A DNA stretch of 64,000 bases. Source: Flavobacteriaceae bacterium. GTDB taxonomy: Bacteria > Bacteroidota > Bacteroidia > Flavobacteriales > Flavobacteriaceae. The notes beneath the pieces were generated by a model. It worked only from the letters and a program-made list of their open reading frames with translations, had not been told where the DNA came from and ran no database searches. Positions 55,346 to 64,000 of this stretch are shown one piece after another. Where the stretch lies: NCBI GenBank assembly GCA_017858055.1, contig JAFMCA010000006.1, forward strand, positions 1 through 64,000, given 5' to 3'. Both the position numbers and the translations under genes were made by a program. How positions within the stretch are numbered: the stretch's first letter is position 1; every line of letters starts with the position of its first letter.

Positions 55346-58300
55346 ATGTACGTTTTGAATCAAGAAAACCCATTTGATGCCACTCCTGAAAGGATTGCTT
55401 TATTTCTAGCAGAAAATTATAATTTAAAGGGAAGCATTTCACCACTTCCTGGGGAAATCGATTTGAACTATAAGGTAGAAACAAGAGAAGGAGATCTTTA
55501 TGTATTAAAATTATACAGCGTTGAAACCGAGTTAGATTTTTTAGATTTTCAAGAACAAATTTTAACTCATCTCAAGCAAAAAGAAAAATCTCTTTTAGTA
55601 CCAGAAATCCTACTTAATAAAACCGAGAAAACCACCTCAATTTTCGTAGACCAACATTCGAATACAAGGAAAGCACGTTTACTTTCATGGATTTCTGGGC
55701 GGGTGTACAATCATGTAAACCCTCACACTTCTGAGTTGCGGTACGATTTAGGTAATTTTTGCGGGCGACTTTCGAATTCTCTTAAGGAATTTGATCATTC
55801 CTACGCACATCGGCAGTATCCATGGGACATTGCTCAAGGCTTATGGAGTAAAGCGCATTTAGATCTATTTGATCAAGAGGAACAGCATGTGTTAATCCAC
55901 TACATTACTCAATTCGAAAAAATTCAGAAGAGATATACCTCATTACGAAAAGGGGTTGTTCACAACGATGCAAATGATTTCAACATTATCGTCTCGAATA
56001 ACACAAAAGATCCCAAAGTAGTTGCTTTGATTGATTTTGGAGATGCAGTACATACGCAAATCATAAATGATGTAGCAATTGCATGCTGCTATGCAATTAT
56101 GGATTTTGAGGATCCTTTAGAAGCAGCCATTCATATTGTTAAAGGGTATCATCAGACCTATCCTCTCCTCGAAGAGGAATTGGAAGTCTTGTACCTATGT
56201 ATAGCCGTTCGGTTACTAATTTCTGTGACAAAATCAAGAATAAATAAGATTAAAGAACCAAACAATCCCTATCTCCAAATTAGTGAAAAGCCTGCTTGGA
56301 AACTACTAAATAAATGGATTCAGATTTCTTCTGATTTTGCCCAGTATACTTTTCGAGAAGCCTGTGGTCTTCCCCCTCACCCAAAGAGTGCACTTTTTTA
56401 TCAGTGGGCAAAGGAACGGTCCTTTACTCTGGACAGTCTTTTTCCGACTTTATCTAAAACGGATGTTTTTCCAATTGATCTCAGTGTTTCAAGTTCGCTT
56501 TTAGGCCCCCCCTCAGAATTTAATAATTTGGATTGGTTTGAGTACCAATTGAGAGAATTCCAGAAGGAACATCCAAAAAAAATAATTGCAGGCGGGTATT
56601 TAGAGCCCCGACCTCTTTATACAGATGTCTCTTATGATAAGATGGGAAATAACGGTTTGGAAAGTCGGTGTATGCATTTAGGCATCGATTTTTGGATCCC
56701 AAAAAACACACCCGTGCATGCGCTTTTTGATGGGGAAGTCATCCTAGCAGAAAATGACTCTGGAAATAAAAAATATGGAGGATTGATCGTGTTGCGCCAT
56801 AGGGAAGGAGATTTGGTTTTTTTCACCTTATATGGGCATTTATTACTAGAGAAAGTAGAAGAATATACAAGTGGAGATCGGATACCCAAAGGAGGACTCC
56901 TCGGTTTTATTGGAGATTCTAATGATAACGGAAATTGGGTTCCCCATCTTCATTTTCAGGTAATATTGAATTTATTAGGCCATACTTGTGATTTTCCTGG
57001 TGTAGGTTTTTATAATCAGAAGCGAGTATGGGAGTCTTTATGTCCTAATCCTAATTTCCTTTTCAAAATAAAAGAACTTGAGAGTATTCAGATTCAGGAG
57101 AAAGCAACAATATTGCAAGCACGAAAAAACCATCTGGGTAAGGGGATGAGTTTACAGTACAAAGATCCGTTACATATTGTTAGGGGTTCAGGAGTTTATC
57201 TCATAGATCAACACGGAAGAAAATATTTAGATACGGTAAATAACGTAGCGCATGTGGGTCATGAACACCCTGAAGTTGTAAAAGCAGGTCAGCGCCAGAT
57301 GGGGGTTTTGAATACCAACTCTCGTTACATTCATTCTAACATTACCAACTTAGCAGCTGAAATAAAAAAGACCTTACCGCCAGAACTGAGTGTACTCCAT
57401 TTTGTCAATTCCGGAAGTGAAGCAAATGAGTTGGCATTGAGGATGGTCAAGGCTGCAACAGGATCAAAGGAGATGGTGGTGTCTGAAGTAGGCTATCACG
57501 GGAATACCAATGGCTGCATCGACATCAGTTCGTATAAATTTGATGGCAAAGGAGGCCAAGGCGCTCCTGAATACACTCATGTTTTTCCTATGCCTGATGC
57601 ATTTAGAGGTAAATATAGAGGGGAGAATACAGCAAATGCTTATGCTGATGAAGTTCAATTCCTATTAGACAAACTCAAGAAGAATGGAAAAAAATTAGGG
57701 GGGTTTATCATCGAACCCATTTTGAGTTGTGGTGGGCAGATCGAAATACCGGAGGGTTTTTTAAAAAAAGTATATCCTTTGATTCGTAGTTGGGGAGGTT
57801 TATGTATTTCAGATGAAGTTCAGACCGGTTGTGGTAGAATGGGGAAAACCTTTTGGGGTTTTCAATTGCATGATGTAGTCCCAGATATTGTTACGATTGG
57901 AAAGCCTTTAGGGAATGGACATCCCATTGCTGCTGTTGCCTGTACAGAAGAGGTGGCCACTAAATTCGCCAATGGTATGGAATTTTTCAACACTTTTGGA
58001 GGAAATCCAGTTTCATGTGCCATCGCTTCAAAGGTGCTTCAAATAGTTCAAGAAGAAAAATTACAGCAAAATGCATTAGAAGTAGGAAATTTTCTTAAAA
58101 CAGGCTTAAAGGAATTAGCAAAAAAATATCCAATTATTGCATCTGTAAGGGGACAGGGGCTCTTTTTAGGCATTGAGTTAACCGATGAAGAGCGAAATCC
58201 TTTAAGTGAGCAAACAGCCTATTTGGCGAATAGGATGAAAGAAAACGGAATTCTAATGAGTACAGATGGTCCCGATCATAATGTCCTTAAAATTAAACCA

Positions 58301-58384
58301 CGCTTATTTTTTCGTATTCAAATGCACAACTTTTTTTACAAAACATGGACACAATTTTTGCAGAAGATCAAATGCATATTATAA
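55346..58384 (+). CDS. Trifunctional fusion: APH/hydroxylysine-kinase-like kinase, M23 peptidase, class III aminotransferase
   Basis: A 1012-residue protein with three domains. Residues 1-330 are an aminoglycoside-phosphotransferase-fold kinase: catalytic loop H206-NDANDFN and metal site IDFGD (near 229). Residues 430-560 are an M23 metallopeptidase/LytM domain: H444-LGID448, YGHL and H534-L-H536. From about residue 600 is a class III PLP aminotransferase: [28 protein letters not shown] and K853 in IGKPLGNG. The order kinase plus PLP lyase matches vertebrate hydroxylysine kinase with phospho-lyase. No signal peptide, so the M23 part would be cytoplasmic or non-canonical. Single gene between two terminated units. 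Confidence 0.9.
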   Translation: MYVLNQENPFDATPERIALFLAENYNLKGSISPLPGEIDLNYKVETREGDLYVLKLYSVETELDFLDFQEQILTHLKQKEKSLLVPEILLNKTEKTTSIFVDQHSNTRKARLLSWISGRVYNHVNPHTSELRYDLGNFCGRLSNSLKEFDHSYAHRQYPWDIAQGLWSKAHLDLFDQEEQHVLIHYITQFEKIQKRYTSLRKGVVHNDANDFNIIVSNNTKDPKVVALIDFGDAVHTQIINDVAIACCYAIMDFEDPLEAAIHIVKGYHQTYPLLEEELEVLYLCIAVRLLISVTKSRINKIKEPNNPYLQISEKPAWKLLNKWIQISSDFAQYTFREACGLPPHPKSALFYQWAKERSFTLDSLFPTLSKTDVFPIDLSVSSSLLGPPSEFNNLDWFEYQLREFQKEHPKKIIAGGYLEPRPLYTDVSYDKMGNNGLESRCMHLGIDFWIPKNTPVHALFDGEVILAENDSGNKKYGGLIVLRHREGDLVFFTLYGHLLLEKVEEYTSGDRIPKGGLLGFIGDSNDNGNWVPHLHFQVILNLLGHTCDFPGVGFYNQKRVWESLCPNPNFLFKIKELESIQIQEKATILQARKNHLGKGMSLQYKDPLHIVRGSGVYLIDQHGRKYLDTVNNVAHVGHEHPEVVKAGQRQMGVLNTNSRYIHSNITNLAAEIKKTLPPELSVLHFVNSGSEANELALRMVKAATGSKEMVVSEVGYHGNTNGCIDISSYKFDGKGGQGAPEYTHVFPMPDAFRGKYRGENTANAYADEVQFLLDKLKKNGKKLGGFIIEPILSCGGQIEIPEGFLKKVYPLIRSWGGLCISDEVQTGCGRMGKTFWGFQLHDVVPDIVTIGKPLGNGHPIAAVACTEEVATKFANGMEFFNTFGGNPVSCAIASKVLQIVQEEKLQQNALEVGNFLKTGLKELAKKYPIIASVRGQGLFLGIELTDEERNPLSEQTAYLANRMKENGILMSTDGPDHNVLKIKPRLFFRIQMHNFFYKTWTQFLQKIKCIL

Positions 58385-58448
58385 AAAATTAAGTATTCTG
58401 TTTTTTTTTTTGTACTTTTCAATTGACTATATATATAAATAATAAAAT

Positions 58449-58625
58449 ATGAGCGAGCTTGTAATTGTAATTATCGGTGCTGTAGTTTTAGTTGGGGGAG
58501 TCATATTGTACGCTGTAATATCAACTGCTACAGGTATGGAAGAGGATGCGAATCAGAACTATATTCCAGACTGGATTGAGAAAAAGTTTCCGAAAATATT
58601 TAAATCAAGTAAGGATTTAGATTAA
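58449..58625 (+). CDS. Small single-pass membrane protein, 58 residues
   Basis: A short frame encodes 58 residues: one membrane helix (about residues 3-26, [20 protein letters not shown]) followed by a charged 30-residue tail ([21 protein letters not shown]). It is too small for many gene callers. It is 46 bases before the OmpA gene on the same strand and may be co-transcribed. I do not recognise a family. Confidence 0.6.
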   Translation: MSELVIVIIGAVVLVGGVILYAVISTATGMEEDANQNYIPDWIEKKFPKIFKSSKDLD

Positions 58626-58671
58626 TTCAATATTTTTTATTTTCAGGACTTTATTTCTTTACTTTAGCGTT

Positions 58672-60057
58672 ATGAAACAATGTCCCTTTCTTTTATTTCT
58701 GTTATTTTCCGTGCATTTTGTTTTCTCTCAAAGCGAGGAGAAGCCTTGGAATTTTAAACTTGGTTTAAATGCTGTTGACACCTTTCCCACTGGGGATGCT
58801 TCTGTAAATCTCGGTGAGACAGAGGCGCTTTTTGAATCCTTTTTTGATGTGGGTGCACATTGGAATTTTGGTGGTCCAAATCTAGAAATTTCTCGTTATC
58901 TCAGTACTGGACTCTCTATGGGGATTCAGGGAGGATTTAATTCCATCACTAAAAACCTAAGAGCAATTAACGAGGTTTATCCTTATTATAATGCGGATAT
59001 TTTTATAGCTTTTTCACCTTTAGATAAAAAAATTGTCATGCCTTATTTAAAATTTGGATATGGATTATCAAGTTTTGGATTGAACACAAGATCAGAAAAT
59101 ACCTTTCTTTCTAAAGAAATATCAAAAACATTTTTATTCGGATTTGGGGTTGATCTTGCACTTTCTAATGACTTTGGAATTTCGATTCAGACCTCTTTTA
59201 GAAATGCACATGAGCGCTACGTCCCAAATCATTTTCAGCACCAAGCTGGGTTTTACTTAGACTTGGGTCTAAAGGATAGCGATAAAGATGGAGTACCAGA
59301 CAAATCTGACGCTTGTCCAGATACTCCTGGATTGAAGGAATTTGAGGGCTGTCCAGACACGGATGGCGACAAAGTTATTGATAAAGAGGATCAATGTCCA
59401 GAAATAGCAGGTTCAGTAGAATTTAATGGATGTCCTGATACCGACAAAGATGGGATTCCGGACTCTTTAGATCATTGTCCGATGCTTTCGGGTTCTCTAG
59501 AAATGAATGGATGCCCAGATTCCGATGGTGATGGCATTGCTGACGATCTTGATGAATGTATAGATGAAGCAGGTCCAGAAGAAAACGATGGTTGCCCATT
59601 CCCAGATAAAGACTCTGATGGGGTACCAGATAAGGATGATTTATGTCCAGATGTGGCAGGTACATCAGAAAATAAAGGTTGTCCTGAGGAGTCCTTTAAA
59701 ATTATGCAAGCCATGAATGGATTTGGTGAACTTATATTTTTCCCTGTAGATAGTTCTCAAATCATGGGTAGAAGAACATTAGAAGTCTTGAATCAGATTA
59801 AATCTATTCTGTATGAAAATCCAAAAATAATTATTATCATAGAGGGTTATGCCTCTGCTGATGGAGAAGAACGTTATAATAGAAATCTTTCAACACGTCG
59901 TGCAGAAGCAGTTTTAAATTATCTCGTAGCCCAAGGAATATCTCCTTTTAGATTAGAAGTTGAAAGTTATGGTGAAGACAATCCTATAGGGGACAATTCC
60001 AAACCTCAAGGGAGAGCAATTAACAGAAGGGTTCAGTTTAAATTAAAAGGGAATTAA
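58672..60057 (+). CDS. OmpA-family outer-membrane protein with thrombospondin type-3 repeats
   Basis: A 461-residue protein: signal peptide (ending VFSQ), an N-terminal outer-membrane barrel-like region (about 25-200), five TSP3-type calcium-binding repeats (about 203-340), and a C-terminal OmpA peptidoglycan-binding domain ([34 protein letters not shown]). This OmpA-TSP3 layout is common in Bacteroidota and links the outer membrane with the wall. A -7-like TACTTTAG is at 58660-58667. Confidence 0.93.
   Translation: MKQCPFLLFLLFSVHFVFSQSEEKPWNFKLGLNAVDTFPTGDASVNLGETEALFESFFDVGAHWNFGGPNLEISRYLSTGLSMGIQGGFNSITKNLRAINEVYPYYNADIFIAFSPLDKKIVMPYLKFGYGLSSFGLNTRSENTFLSKEISKTFLFGFGVDLALSNDFGISIQTSFRNAHERYVPNHFQHQAGFYLDLGLKDSDKDGVPDKSDACPDTPGLKEFEGCPDTDGDKVIDKEDQCPEIAGSVEFNGCPDTDKDGIPDSLDHCPMLSGSLEMNGCPDSDGDGIADDLDECIDEAGPEENDGCPFPDKDSDGVPDKDDLCPDVAGTSENKGCPEESFKIMQAMNGFGELIFFPVDSSQIMGRRTLEVLNQIKSILYENPKIIIIIEGYASADGEERYNRNLSTRRAEAVLNYLVAQGISPFRLEVESYGEDNPIGDNSKPQGRAINRRVQFKLKGN
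59275..59692 (+). repeat. Five TSP3-type calcium-binding repeats
   Basis: Within the OmpA protein the unit 'DxDxDGIPDxxDxCPx-xGxxExxGCP' recurs five times with the Asp residues and one or two Cys kept (for example [43 protein letters not shown]). Confidence 0.9.
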
Positions 60058-60707
60058 GCAATATGCTTTAGTATTTTAATTTTTTCTTCAGGATGCTTTG
60101 CTTTGAATACATGGCTTCCAGCTACAAGTACATTCGCACCACAAGAAATTAATTTAGCTGCGTTTTCATTCGTTACTCCTCCGTCGATCTCAATCAAGCA
60201 ATTCGTTTTTTTGCCCTCAATTAGTGCCTTTAACGTTTTGATTTTGGTATAGGTATTTTCAATAAATGATTGACCTCCAAAGCCAGGGTTTACACTCATC
60301 AAACAAACCAAATCGAGATCCTCAATAATGTCTTCTAGGCTGTGAACGGGGGTATGAGGATTTAAAGCAACTCCAGCTTTCATTCCATTGGATTTAATGT
60401 TTTGAACAGACCTATGTAGATGATCACAAGCTTCATAATGCACAGTAAGAACTTCTGCTCCTAATTCGGCAAAGGTTTTAATATACCGATCGGGATTCAC
60501 AATCATTAAATGCACATCAAGGGGTTTTTTTGCGATTTTTTGTATGGATGCTAAAACAGGCATGCCAAATGAGATGTTAGGAACAAAAACACCATCCATG
60601 ATATCGATATGGAACCAATCGGCTTCACTTCGATTAATCATTTGGCAGTCCCTTTCGAGATTTCCAAAATCTGCAGCTAAAACGGAAGGTGCAATACGTA
60701 CTGACAT
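60054..60707 (-). CDS. rpe: Ribulose-phosphate 3-epimerase
   Basis: A 217-residue TIM barrel with [51 protein letters not shown] and IEIDGGV. It interconverts ribulose 5-phosphate and xylulose 5-phosphate in the pentose phosphate path. The ATG at 60707 gives the family start; a frame opening at 60743 would overlap the rpoD terminator. Its stop overlaps the OmpA stop by four bases (convergent). Confidence 0.95.
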   Translation of the reverse strand: MSVRIAPSVLAADFGNLERDCQMINRSEADWFHIDIMDGVFVPNISFGMPVLASIQKIAKKPLDVHLMIVNPDRYIKTFAELGAEVLTVHYEACDHLHRSVQNIKSNGMKAGVALNPHTPVHSLEDIIEDLDLVCLMSVNPGFGGQSFIENTYTKIKTLKALIEGKKTNCLIEIDGGVTNENAAKLISCGANVLVAGSHVFKAKHPEEKIKILKHIA

Positions 60708-60735
60708 GATTTTCTTTGTTTTAAAGTTATAAAAA

Positions 60736-60761
60736 AAAGGCAACTCGTTAGAGTTGCCTTT
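60736..60761 (-). terminator. Rho-independent terminator of rpoD
   Basis: An 11-base perfect stem (AAAGGCAACTC / GAGTTGCCTTT, loop GTTA) is followed on the minus strand by a T run. It lies between the rpoD stop (60767) and rpe start (60707), so rpe needs its own promoter. Confidence 0.88.
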
Positions 60762-60766
60762 AAAAA

Positions 60767-61630
60767 TTAACCCAAATAGGTTTTGAGAATTTTACTTCTG
60801 GAGGTATGTTTTAACCTCCGAATTGCTTTCTCTTTAATTTGTCGTACACGCTCACGTGTAAGATCAAATGTTTCTCCAATTTCCTCTAAAGTCATGGCGT
60901 GTTGATCTCCCAAACCAAAATACAATCGAACTACATCGGCTTCTCTTGGTGTTAGGGTTTCCAGTGCTCTTTCAATTTCAGTTCTCAAAGATTCGTGCAA
61001 CAAAGCCCTATCCGGATTGGGTGACTCTCCGCTGTTCAGTACATCGTAAAGATTAGAATCTTCCCCTTCTACAAGAGGTGCATCCATCGATACGTGACGC
61101 CCAGAATTTTTTAAAGATTCTTTTACGTCATTGATGGTCATGTCTAATTCCTTGGCGATTTCTTCAGCAGAAGGAGCCCTTTCATGAGCTTGCTCTAGAA
61201 AGGCATAGGTTTTGTTGATTTTATTTATGGACCCAATTTTATTAAGCGGAAGCCTAACAATTCGAGATTGTTCAGCAAGAGCTTGTAAAATGGATTGTCT
61301 AATCCACCAAACAGCATAAGAAATAAACTTGAATCCTCGTGTTTCGTCAAAACGTTGAGCCGCTTTAATTAATCCTAAATTTCCTTCGTTTATTAAGTCA
61401 GGGAGTGTGAGTCCTTGGTTTTGATACTGTTTGGCTACTGAGACTACAAAACGCAAATTGGCTTTTGTTAATTTTTCCAGGGCAACTTGATCTCCTGCTT
61501 TGATGCGTTGGGCTAATTCTACTTCTTCTTCAGCAGTAATCAAATCAACCTTTCCAATCTCTTGAAGATATTTGTCAAGAGAAGCAGTTTCTCTGTTGGT
61601 TACCTGTTTGGTAATTTTAAGTTGTCTCAT
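60767..61630 (-). CDS. rpoD: Primary sigma factor RpoD (SigA type), short Bacteroidota form
   Basis: A 287-residue sigma-70 factor. It has regions 1.2 ([18 protein letters not shown]), 2 ([38 protein letters not shown] and [10 protein letters not shown]), 3 and 4 ([36 protein letters not shown]). Region 1.1 is absent, the form described for Bacteroidota primary sigma factors that read TTG/TAnnTTTG promoters. It follows pnp on the same strand. Confidence 0.95.
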   Translation of the reverse strand: MRQLKITKQVTNRETASLDKYLQEIGKVDLITAEEEVELAQRIKAGDQVALEKLTKANLRFVVSVAKQYQNQGLTLPDLINEGNLGLIKAAQRFDETRGFKFISYAVWWIRQSILQALAEQSRIVRLPLNKIGSINKINKTYAFLEQAHERAPSAEEIAKELDMTINDVKESLKNSGRHVSMDAPLVEGEDSNLYDVLNSGESPNPDRALLHESLRTEIERALETLTPREADVVRLYFGLGDQHAMTLEEIGETFDLTRERVRQIKEKAIRRLKHTSRSKILKTYLG

Positions 61631-61701
61631 GTAATTAAATCGTTAGTTGTACTAGTATTACGTTAAAATCAATGAATTGTTTCAAAACTTAGTGAAATAA
61701 A

Positions 61702-63831
61702 TTAATCTTTTTTCTCAGGTCTTGGTAACAAAGCTTTTCGAGATACTTTTTCTTTTCTTGTTCTAGAATCAATTCCAAAATACTTTACTTCTAAAATATC
61801 CCCCAAGTTAACAACATCAGCAACGTTTTCTGTTCGTTCCCATGCCAATTCACTTACATGGAGAAGTACTTCGTTTCCAGGAGCCTCTGTGTATTCTACT
61901 ACAGCACCGAAGTCAAGCATTTTAATTACTTTAACTTGATACGTATTACCAACTTTTGGTTTAAAGGTGATGGAATCGATTTTAGCTTCAACCATTGCAA
62001 TTCCTTCTGGAGAAGTTCCTAAGATTTCAACAATTCCTTCCTCTGTTACAGGGTCTTCATTGATCACGATTGTACATCCAGATGCTTTTTGTAGTTCTTG
62101 GATAACTTTACCTCCAGGACCAATCAATGCACCGATGAATTCATTTGGAATTCGTCGGTTAATCATTTTAGGTGCATGAGCTTTCACGTCCTCGTTAGGC
62201 GAAGCAATTGTATCGGTAAGGTGTTTCAGGATGTGAAGTCTTCCTTCCCGCGCTTGATTCAAAGCGTTGGTCATGATGTCAAAACGCAAACCTTTGATTT
62301 TTATATCCATCTGACAAGCGGTAATCCCATCTTCGGTTCCTGTTACCTTAAAGTCCATATCTCCTAAATGATCTTCATCACCAAGGATGTCTGAAAGAAC
62401 AGCGAAACGATCTCCTTCTGTTATTAATCCCATTGCAATACCTGAAACAGGTTTTTTAAGTTGGACACCGGCATCCATAAGTGCCATTGTACCAGCACAA
62501 ACTGTAGCCATAGAGGAAGAACCGTTTGATTCAAGTACTTCGGATACAATACGGACTGTATAAGGACAGTTAGCAGGCATCACCTTTTTCAAGGCTCTTT
62601 GCGCAAGATTTCCATGTCCTACCTCACGTCGAGAAGTCCCTCTTAAAGGTCTTGCTTCTCCAGTTGAAAAAGGAGGGAAGTTATAATGTAAATAGAAGTT
62701 TTCTTCTCCTTGGTTGGTAGGGGAGTCGATTACGTTAGATTCTCTTGAAGTTCCTAAAGTCACAGTAGCTAATGCTTGAGTTTCTCCACGAGTAAACAAT
62801 GCGGATCCATGTGTAGAGGGTAAATAATCTACCTCACACCAAATGGGTCTGATTTCTGTAGTTTTTCTTCCGTCTAATCGAATCCCTTCAGCAAGAACTA
62901 AATCACGAACTGCTTTTTTCTGTGCACTGTTTAAATAACGACTGATCAGTTCTGATTTTTCAGCAACTTCTTCTTCTGAAAGTGTAGCAATGTAATTTTC
63001 TTTGATTTCAGAAAATTTATCTGAACGCTCTGCTTTAGATAAACCTTGTTTTGCTACTTGGTAATACCCATCATAAGTAGCCTCATGTATTGTTTTTTCA
63101 AGGTCCGCATCATGATCTTCCTCTTCGTAGGTTCGAGTTACTTTTTTACCAACAGCTTCTGCTAGTGCAACTTGAGCCTTAATTTGATCCTTGATGGCTT
63201 CATGACCAAAAGAAATCGCATCTAGCATTTCTTCCTCAGAAATCTCATCAAATTCTCCTTCTACCATGGCTACAGAATCTTGACTGGCTCCAATCATGAT
63301 GTCGATATCTGAGGTAGCTAGTTGTTCTTTGCTGGGATTAATAACAAACATCCCATCAATGCGTGCGACGCGTACTTCAGAAATTGGATATTCGAAAGGA
63401 ATATCGGACAACTGAATCGCAGCTGATGCTGCTAAGCCTGCAAGTGCATCGGGCATAACGTTTTCGTCATGCGACATTAATTGGATCATCACTTGAGTTT
63501 CAGCGTGATAATCTTTTGGAAAAAGAGGGCGTAATACGCGGTCTACAAGCCGCATAGTAAGGACTTCTTGATCACTTGGGCGTGCCTCTCGCTTGAAGAA
63601 TCCTCCTGGGAATCTTCCAGCCGCTGCAAATTTTTCTCTGTAATCTACCGTTAGAGGTAAAAAATCTACAGGACTTGCTTTTCTAGCAGATACTGCAGTA
63701 GCTAAGAGCATACAATCTCCCATGCGCACTACAACAGACCCATCCGCTTGTTTTGCAAGTTTTCCAGTTTCTAGTGTAATTGTTCTTCCGTCATCAAGAC
63801 GGATTTCTTGTGTAAATGTTTTTGGAATCAT
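61702..63831 (-). CDS. pnp: Polyribonucleotide nucleotidyltransferase
   Basis: A 709-residue PNPase with two RNase PH-like domains ([56 protein letters not shown]), a KH domain ([17 protein letters not shown]) and an S1 domain ([28 protein letters not shown]). It degrades RNA from the 3' end with phosphate. Downstream of rpsO, upstream of rpoD, a conserved order. Confidence 0.97.
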   Translation of the reverse strand: MIPKTFTQEIRLDDGRTITLETGKLAKQADGSVVVRMGDCMLLATAVSARKASPVDFLPLTVDYREKFAAAGRFPGGFFKREARPSDQEVLTMRLVDRVLRPLFPKDYHAETQVMIQLMSHDENVMPDALAGLAASAAIQLSDIPFEYPISEVRVARIDGMFVINPSKEQLATSDIDIMIGASQDSVAMVEGEFDEISEEEMLDAISFGHEAIKDQIKAQVALAEAVGKKVTRTYEEEDHDADLEKTIHEATYDGYYQVAKQGLSKAERSDKFSEIKENYIATLSEEEVAEKSELISRYLNSAQKKAVRDLVLAEGIRLDGRKTTEIRPIWCEVDYLPSTHGSALFTRGETQALATVTLGTSRESNVIDSPTNQGEENFYLHYNFPPFSTGEARPLRGTSRREVGHGNLAQRALKKVMPANCPYTVRIVSEVLESNGSSSMATVCAGTMALMDAGVQLKKPVSGIAMGLITEGDRFAVLSDILGDEDHLGDMDFKVTGTEDGITACQMDIKIKGLRFDIMTNALNQAREGRLHILKHLTDTIASPNEDVKAHAPKMINRRIPNEFIGALIGPGGKVIQELQKASGCTIVINEDPVTEEGIVEILGTSPEGIAMVEAKIDSITFKPKVGNTYQVKVIKMLDFGAVVEYTEAPGNEVLLHVSELAWERTENVADVVNLGDILEVKYFGIDSRTRKEKVSRKALLPRPEKKD

Positions 63832-63913
63832 TTTTCATTTTTTGGTTAAAACAGTGTTGTGTGTTGTAGCAACCAATGAAAAACTAAGATTCAGTTTTCG
63901 AAGAAATACAGAA

Positions 63914-64000
63914 TTATTTACGTAAACCTAATTCTTTGACAATTGCACGATAACGTAGAATGTCTTTTGCTTTTAGGTAATCTAATAAACTTCTTCGTTT
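63914..64000 (-). CDS. rpsO: 30S ribosomal protein S15, C-terminal part
   Basis: The last 28 codons and stop are present; translated they read KRRSLLDYLKAKDILRYRAI then VKELGLRK, the conserved C-terminus of S15. The N-terminal part is outside the window. rpsO before pnp is the normal arrangement; the 82-base gap shows no strong terminator, so pnp may be read through. Confidence 0.9.
   Translation of the reverse strand, partial: KRRSLLDYLKAKDILRYRAIVKELGLRK

Noticed and set aside
58420-58448. TATATATATA run and long T tract as a possible origin or regulatory element
   Set aside because: It is a short AT-rich spacer typical of this genome, with no repeat of DnaA boxes or stem-loop.
1-64000. 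CRISPR arrays, insertion sequences, rRNA operons
   Set aside because: I saw no regularly spaced direct repeats, no transposase-like protein, no terminal inverted repeats and no rRNA sequence.

Overview
The window is a stretch of chromosome from a marine-type member of the Bacteroidota, class Flavobacteriia. The pointers are the gliding genes gldB and gldC, a type IX secretion (T9SS) cargo with a PorP/SprF partner, a 287-residue primary sigma factor without region 1.1, promoters of the Bacteroidota form (TTG, about 19-21 bases, TAnnTTTG), low GC, and A-rich rather than Shine-Dalgarno start regions. The window is gene-dense: no gap exceeds 300 bases. I saw no rRNA, CRISPR array, insertion sequence or prophage.

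Layout. 1-6166: a glycan-use locus. A tightly packed minus-strand operon encodes a GH88 unsaturated glucuronyl hydrolase, a xylose-isomerase-like TIM barrel, a Gfo/Idh/MocA oxidoreductase, an SDR, a small membrane protein and a sodium:solute symporter cut by the window edge. L-rhamnose mutarotase is divergent, and a perfect LacI-type operator palindrome lies between. Unsaturated uronate plus rhamnose suggests ulvan or rhamnogalacturonan fragments as food. 6257-14413: an SDR, an SprT-like protease, the lipid transporter pair mlaF/mlaE, a FabH-like synthase, gcvP, a UbiA-like protein and a rhodanese lipoprotein. 14414-18143: a surface module of a T9SS type-B cargo, a PorP/SprF protein and an S74-chaperone fibre protein. 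18193-21858: an M3 peptidase, purE and purK.

21942-33445: a plus-strand housekeeping run (adk, obg, mpl, radC, an 80-residue orphan, a YjjG-type phosphatase, a MazG-type pyrophosphohydrolase, aroA, queA, rlmN, a polyprenyl synthase, dnaG). 33442-37688: an atypical response regulator, nadE, gldB-gldC, engB and an alpha/beta hydrolase. 37780-53881: a complete division and cell-wall (dcw) cluster, mraZ-rsmH-ftsL-ftsI-murE-mraY-murD-ftsW-murG-murC-ftsQ-ftsA-ftsZ-yqeY, mostly overlapping stop to start and headed by four GTGGTAAA repeats that look like MraZ boxes.

53878-60057: a previously easy-to-miss 43-residue double-CxxC protein, a TolB-like propeller protein, tRNA-Arg(UCG), a 1012-residue kinase-M23 peptidase-aminotransferase fusion, a 58-residue membrane peptide and an OmpA protein with calcium-binding TSP3 repeats. 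60054-64000: the conserved rpsO-pnp-rpoD-rpe run on the minus strand, with rpsO cut by the window edge.

The most interesting items are the trifunctional fusion, the possible redox-type glycoside-cleaving operon, a primase lacking all four zinc ligands, a response regulator with Glu in place of the phospho-accepting Asp, the MraZ box array, and a set of promoters so close to start codons that their mRNAs may be leaderless. No complete previously unknown multi-gene system is proven by the sequence alone.
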